From the NCBI GenBank assembly GCA_947247005.1, contig OX365955.1, forward strand, positions 40,713,822 through 40,777,821: a DNA stretch of 64,000 bases, in the 5' to 3' direction. The notes under the pieces are model-generated. The model was given only the letters and a program-made list of their open reading frames with translations. It ran no database searches and had not been told where the DNA came from. The position numbers and the translations under genes are program-made. Positions 60,276-64,000 of the stretch are shown piece by piece. Source of the DNA: Spisula solida (Eukaryota; Mollusca; Bivalvia; Venerida; Mactridae). Each line of letters begins with the position of its first letter. The stretch's first letter is position 1.

Positions 60276-60814
60276 AGGGGACATAATTTCAACATATACT
60301 TAGTACATCTAGAAACGCAACGGTTTTTTCCCCATTTTTTCTTACTTGCATTATACATGTATATTTGAATTTTGTGTAGTAATATTGTATAATCTTGTAG
60401 AAACTTGGCCATCATCCAACTTTTATCGATCGTGTTACGTAAATCCCGTGCACCGATATAATCACAAAAAGCATGATTTCCACGTGCACCAATTACGCAT
60501 GATAAATATTGGTATAAATTGAATCGAACTTTTTGTAAAGTTTGCTAATAAAAAGAAAATCACAAAAGAAATGGCATATGTTCAGGAATAAAAATGCAAT
60601 GATTGTCCGAATATGAGCAAAATCAGGCCCTCTGGATGCTTATGGCAGAGATGTTTAACAGGAGTTTGCACGACGGTTAAATTGTCATACACCGAACATT
60701 TCTCATCTACAGACACGCTTCCAACACACTGGCACCATTTGCGACAGCCTAAGTTCAGGTCATGCATGCGTAACAAGCCTCCCACAGGAGTCCAAATGGG
60801 GCATAACATTCAAC

Positions 60815-61000
60815 AACATGCTTGATAGAGTGCAGATGTTGTGGTCAAGACGGTTGACAAGTATGCAAAGTATCACAGCAATATGAACATGCACTTAGAT
60901 ATAATAGGTTAATACCTTAAACGTAAACTTCCAAATTTGCACGAAGTTGAAAAAAGGGACATATTTTCCGATAAATACTTCATAGAGTTATCTACTCCTA
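60815..61000 (+). repeat. Dispersed repeat, GTTGAAAAAGGGGG family, copy 2
   Basis: Diverged relative of 7631-7830 (CTTGATAGAGT, ACAAGTATGCAAAGTATCA, AATACCTTAAACGTAAACTT, GAAGTTGAAAAAAGGGACA). Confidence 0.5.
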
Positions 61001-61502
61001 CGTACGTGTTGGGGTCATCCCATTATTCTTCCAATAGTGAAGCTACATATTAAATTCGCACTGCAGTGCATCAATGAAAATTCAATGTTGGTCAGTATCC
61101 ACTTTAAAAGATAAATCATGTTGATCTCTATCCTCAATCATGTTGGTTTTTATCCATTTTTCACACATGGGTTACTTTGAATAGTTATCACGTAGAAACG
61201 GCAAATGTAAATAACTTACTCTAAACTAAGTCTGATAGTGAAATGAATGAGCTGTATAAACAAAAGATCTTAACCCAAAATAAACAACAATATATATGTT
61301 TTATAGACTGTCAAATAAATCCAACACAGATTTTTCTTACTTTTTATTGTATTGTGTATCACATTCACAAACATACGGATAAATAGTTTTAGTTTCATGG
61401 AAGGAATGTACAAGTTTATCTTCATACAGCATCAGAAGGTGGTTAAACCCGTAGATTTTGAAGAATTGGCCGAAAATGCGATGAATATGTAAACATACAT
61501 CC

Positions 61503-61565
61503 GCCATTTTTCAATCATGTTGGGAATATCCAATCATGTTGTTTTATCAGGGTAACAAGGGTGAG
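61503..61565 (-). repeat. Right 63-bp terminal inverted repeat
   Basis: Exact reverse complement of 57243-57305. Confidence 0.95.
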
Positions 61566-61569
61566 GCTT

Positions 61570-62750
61570 ATAATATGAATAATTCATCCATGTTATCTCT
61601 AGGTCAACTAATCTTTCAAACAAATTAATGTTTCAAAGGTATATAAAACGGGCCCTTTTCCCCGATATGGCGAACGAACAAACACAGTTGGTGAAGGGGA
61701 AATTCCCAAATAGCCCGATCGGACAATTTACCCCACTTATACACTAGCATAAGTCAAGTAGTCATGCCTTTTATATCTGATTTATGCACTGTTCAATATC
61801 TTGCATGTGCAGTCCAAAAATTGGACCGAACTTGTATGGAATGTAGAACAACAGAACACAAGGTGTTGAATTGAAAATGGACATTTATTAAAGGGTGTAC
61901 ACAAAACTAATAAATATATTTGCACCAAATTTTGTATTCAGTATCCTGGTACAATAACATCATTATGTATAACAGATTTGACTGTCAATATTTTTTCAAA
62001 CGCAATGAATAAATATGTTAATCTAGTTTCGAATATGACGTAAACGACGTCGTGACCGGGTCAAGTTCGAAATACTCCCTTTGTTGTCCACTCACTGTAT
62101 CGTTGTGTATGTTTTAAACTTGTAATGAACTAAACTAATATTTAATGTTATATAAGAACAAAATATCATCCAAGTTATGCTGCTGTAAGAGTATTCGTTT
62201 TGCAAATAAATGCCTTTTGTTTTCCCATATGAGTCAATTTCAAAATTCGCAGGTTTTTAGCCTCCCCAATTTCTTAAATATTTTTTGTCAAATAAAATGG
62301 TTTTAATTGTACAATGTTATTGTCCAAACTCTTCTTGGGCATTTATGTATAGTTTGCACCCTTAATTAAGACAATATATATGTTTTTCAACTTCAAACTT
62401 AAAGTCACTTAAGTAAATTGTCTTTGGTGTAACGATCAGGAAATTTAACAATACATTCTTTAAACAAACTGGATTCAGCTGATTTTCAAGTACAAAGTAA
62501 CGAAAATACTCATATCTGAATAAATTTTGCTGAACTTGTAAATTGAATGAGTCACATGAAATTGTATAGCAATACAATTCACCAATATCAAATCTGAACA
62601 TTTCTACTACTTTGTATTGTATATATTACAAACAAAACAGTTTTGTTTATTTTTTTCTTTCATATATGTAGCATTTCCTGTAGACTATCTTTAAGATACA
62701 TCTATTGTAAAGACTGGTTTCATTTCAATTACATCATAAAACCTGATTTA
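61570..62750. other. Unannotated AT-rich DNA
   Basis: No gene recognised. The 79-codon minus-strand frame at 62362-62601 has no known motif. Confidence 0.35.
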
Positions 62751-62753
62751 CAT

Positions 62754-62830
62754 TGTTACACCACGGACAGTGTTACACCATGGACAGATATGTTACACCA
62801 CAAACAGAGATGTTACACCATGGACAAACA
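62754..62830 (+). repeat. Short tandem repeat, TGTTACACCA(TGGACAG) units
   Basis: Four units of ~18-24 bp: GTTACACCACGGACAG, GTTACACCATGGACAGATAT, GTTACACCACAAACAGAGAT, GTTACACCATGGACAAACAC. An inverted single copy, TGTCCATGGTGTAACA, lies at 62983. Confidence 0.82.
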
Positions 62831-62999
62831 CATTAATATACCTAATTGATCAAATTTAGGAATAAACTTAAGATCAAAGGTATTACAGAGTTGTGTGGTG
62901 TATTCAGTGCTACCTAATATCTCTATGCAAAAACAAAAAGGATGTCATGTTAACAGTCATGTCGATTTTCTTAAAGAAATTGTCCATGGTGTAACAGCT

Positions 63000-64000
63000 A
63001 TATTACATTTATTAGTTTTATTATGAAATATAAGTACAATATTATGCTTTCTTCAACACATGTCTGCTTTAAAAATATGTGTCAATGAAATTCAACCGTA
63101 TGCAATTAATAATGTCAATATATTTCTGAACTTCATAGTTAATTAAGGATGTTGGAGCGCTTAGGATCCCACCTTCAGAATTTGCTCAAATTTTGCCAGG
63201 AAGTAAAGAAATCTATACTGACACAAAATATGATGAAAAAACACTAGGTCACGGAACTCGTTTTTCGGGTAATAAGCCTTGATTGAAGTGTGTATGAATT
63301 ATTTTTATAATTCCATGGAAATTGATAAATTGGTGGTGACGTTCAAATTTGACATTTTTATTTGATGTCTGTGATCTAAATAATGAAATAGTTTTCAATA
63401 TAGTTTGGGTACACTTTGTTATACATGATCAAGATACAAAAAAGGGTATATTTAATTTTGGTCTAATATATATTGCTCTTTTACCCCACCCACTTCATAT
63501 TTAATGCAGCAAAATAGCACCCAGGTAAAATCCTAATAACGTTTTTTCCCACCTTAAACTTTTTTTAATATTTTGTAAAATAAGTCTAGTGACATAGATC
63601 TTCAAAATTATGCAATAAAAAATATATGTCACCGAGGTATCTTTTTCGCATATTTTGTTTTTATTTTGGTTAAATGTGGCTAAAATGCTGAGAAAATCAA
63701 TGGAAACGCTTAAAATAAAATTTATTGAACATGTAAATATCGCGAAGACACATCATTAACACACAATAAACAAACATTACCAAACGAACCTGACTCCCAA
63801 AAAAGTCATTTGGCATTAATAGCAATATTTTTATTTTTTTACCCCACCCACCTATTTTGTAATGTAATATTTTTCTCGGAACGAAAACCGTCAATTCGAT
63901 TAGTATTTTCTAATTTATCAAAACTGTTCAATTTGATTTATTTTAGATTATTTTGACACATTTTTACATTTATAAGGCACAAAACGTACTATGACAAATG
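63000..64000. other. Unannotated AT-rich DNA
   Basis: No gene recognised. TTTTACCCCACCCAC occurs at about 63479 and 63836, each near ATTTTGTAATG/TATTTAATGC, suggesting an old local repeat. Confidence 0.35.

Larger units (their letters stand above)
57243..61565. mobile_element. Candidate 4.3-kb DNA transposon with 63-bp perfect terminal inverted repeats
   Basis: 57243-57305 and 61503-61565 are exact reverse complements over 63 bases (outer end CTCACCCTTGTTACCCTGAT, inner end GATTGAAAAATGGC). Each terminal repeat contains CAACATGATTG twice (57267, 57286; mirrored at 61531 and 61512). Related motifs recur subterminally on both sides: left 57678 and 57710 with GGATACTGGCCAACATGATT and GGATAAAAACCAACAT; right (reverse strand) 61136, 61113 and 61082 with GGATAAAAACCAACATGATT and GGATACTGACCAACAT. 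No transposase is recognisable inside; the interior holds tandem arrays and older repeats. No target duplication is evident. It may instead be two ends of separate insertions. Confidence 0.75.

Noticed and set aside
60582..60825. Overlapping 70- and 75-codon frames on both strands; the minus-strand one has a WCQC motif and a later HKHPEG, faintly like cysteine-rich P2X7-type C-terminal domains
   Set aside because: Only a few residues agree, the second cysteine pair is missing, and the frame lies inside the candidate transposon. Too weak to annotate without a search.

Overview
This is an AT-rich, intron- or intergenic-type stretch of a eukaryotic nuclear genome, most likely from a bivalve mollusc. 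I infer that from the AT-rich base composition, a LINE with a (TTA)n tail, tRNA-headed SINE-like repeats, many small inverted-repeat elements, and two repeat types that I associate with bivalve genomes: the one with GGGCCAAAAGGGCCCTAGG and CTCACCTG at 59753-60275, and the ~168-bp array at 58547-59340. I see no bacterial-type operons, CRISPR arrays or rRNA genes, and no convincing functional tRNA. I find no protein-coding gene that I would defend as intact. The coding sequence that can be recognised is broken retroelement reverse transcriptase.

Layout. (1) 801-7630 and 10030-18431 are two diverged direct copies of one ~7-kb segment (copies A and B). They are separated by ~2.4 kb that includes a 29-bp tandem repeat. 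Copy B carries a ~2.1-kb 5'-truncated LINE (13994-16114); copy A carries a ~0.7-kb block (6400-7095) with two tRNA-like SINE heads in opposite orientation. (2) 18780-27015 is intergenic DNA with foldback elements, a CGGAC-rich inverted-repeat element, a microsatellite, a degenerate tandem repeat and a pogo/Tigger-type MITE. (3) 28440-35717 is bounded by a ~30-bp inverted repeat and contains a CAGGG-ended MITE, an AACCCC-ended MITE and several tRNA-like heads. (4) 36370-45130 holds further foldback elements and SINE heads, a ~1.8-kb array of a 25-bp minisatellite with higher-order structure (40993-42808), and one 138-codon open frame of unknown nature. (5) 46120-53028 is a second tandem duplication (unit: reverse-transcriptase relic plus a ~2-kb segment). 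In the second unit, a sequence that is single-copy in the first unit has become a nine-fold 41-bp array, next to a fresh MITE insertion. (6) 53357-56660 has two inverted copies of a TTAA-flanked element that share a perfect 32-bp palindrome, enclosing a tRNA-head/LINE-tail chimera. (7) 57243-61565 is bounded by a perfect 63-bp inverted repeat with clustered CAACATGATTG motifs inside both ends. It looks like a large non-autonomous DNA transposon that contains two bivalve-type tandem arrays.

The region therefore reads as layered mobile-element history rather than as a set of cooperating genes. The best candidates for something undescribed are the 57243-61565 element, the palindrome-bearing TTAA element, and the single-copy-to-array transition within the 48-53 kb duplication. 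All family assignments come from reading motifs by eye, and no database search was run.
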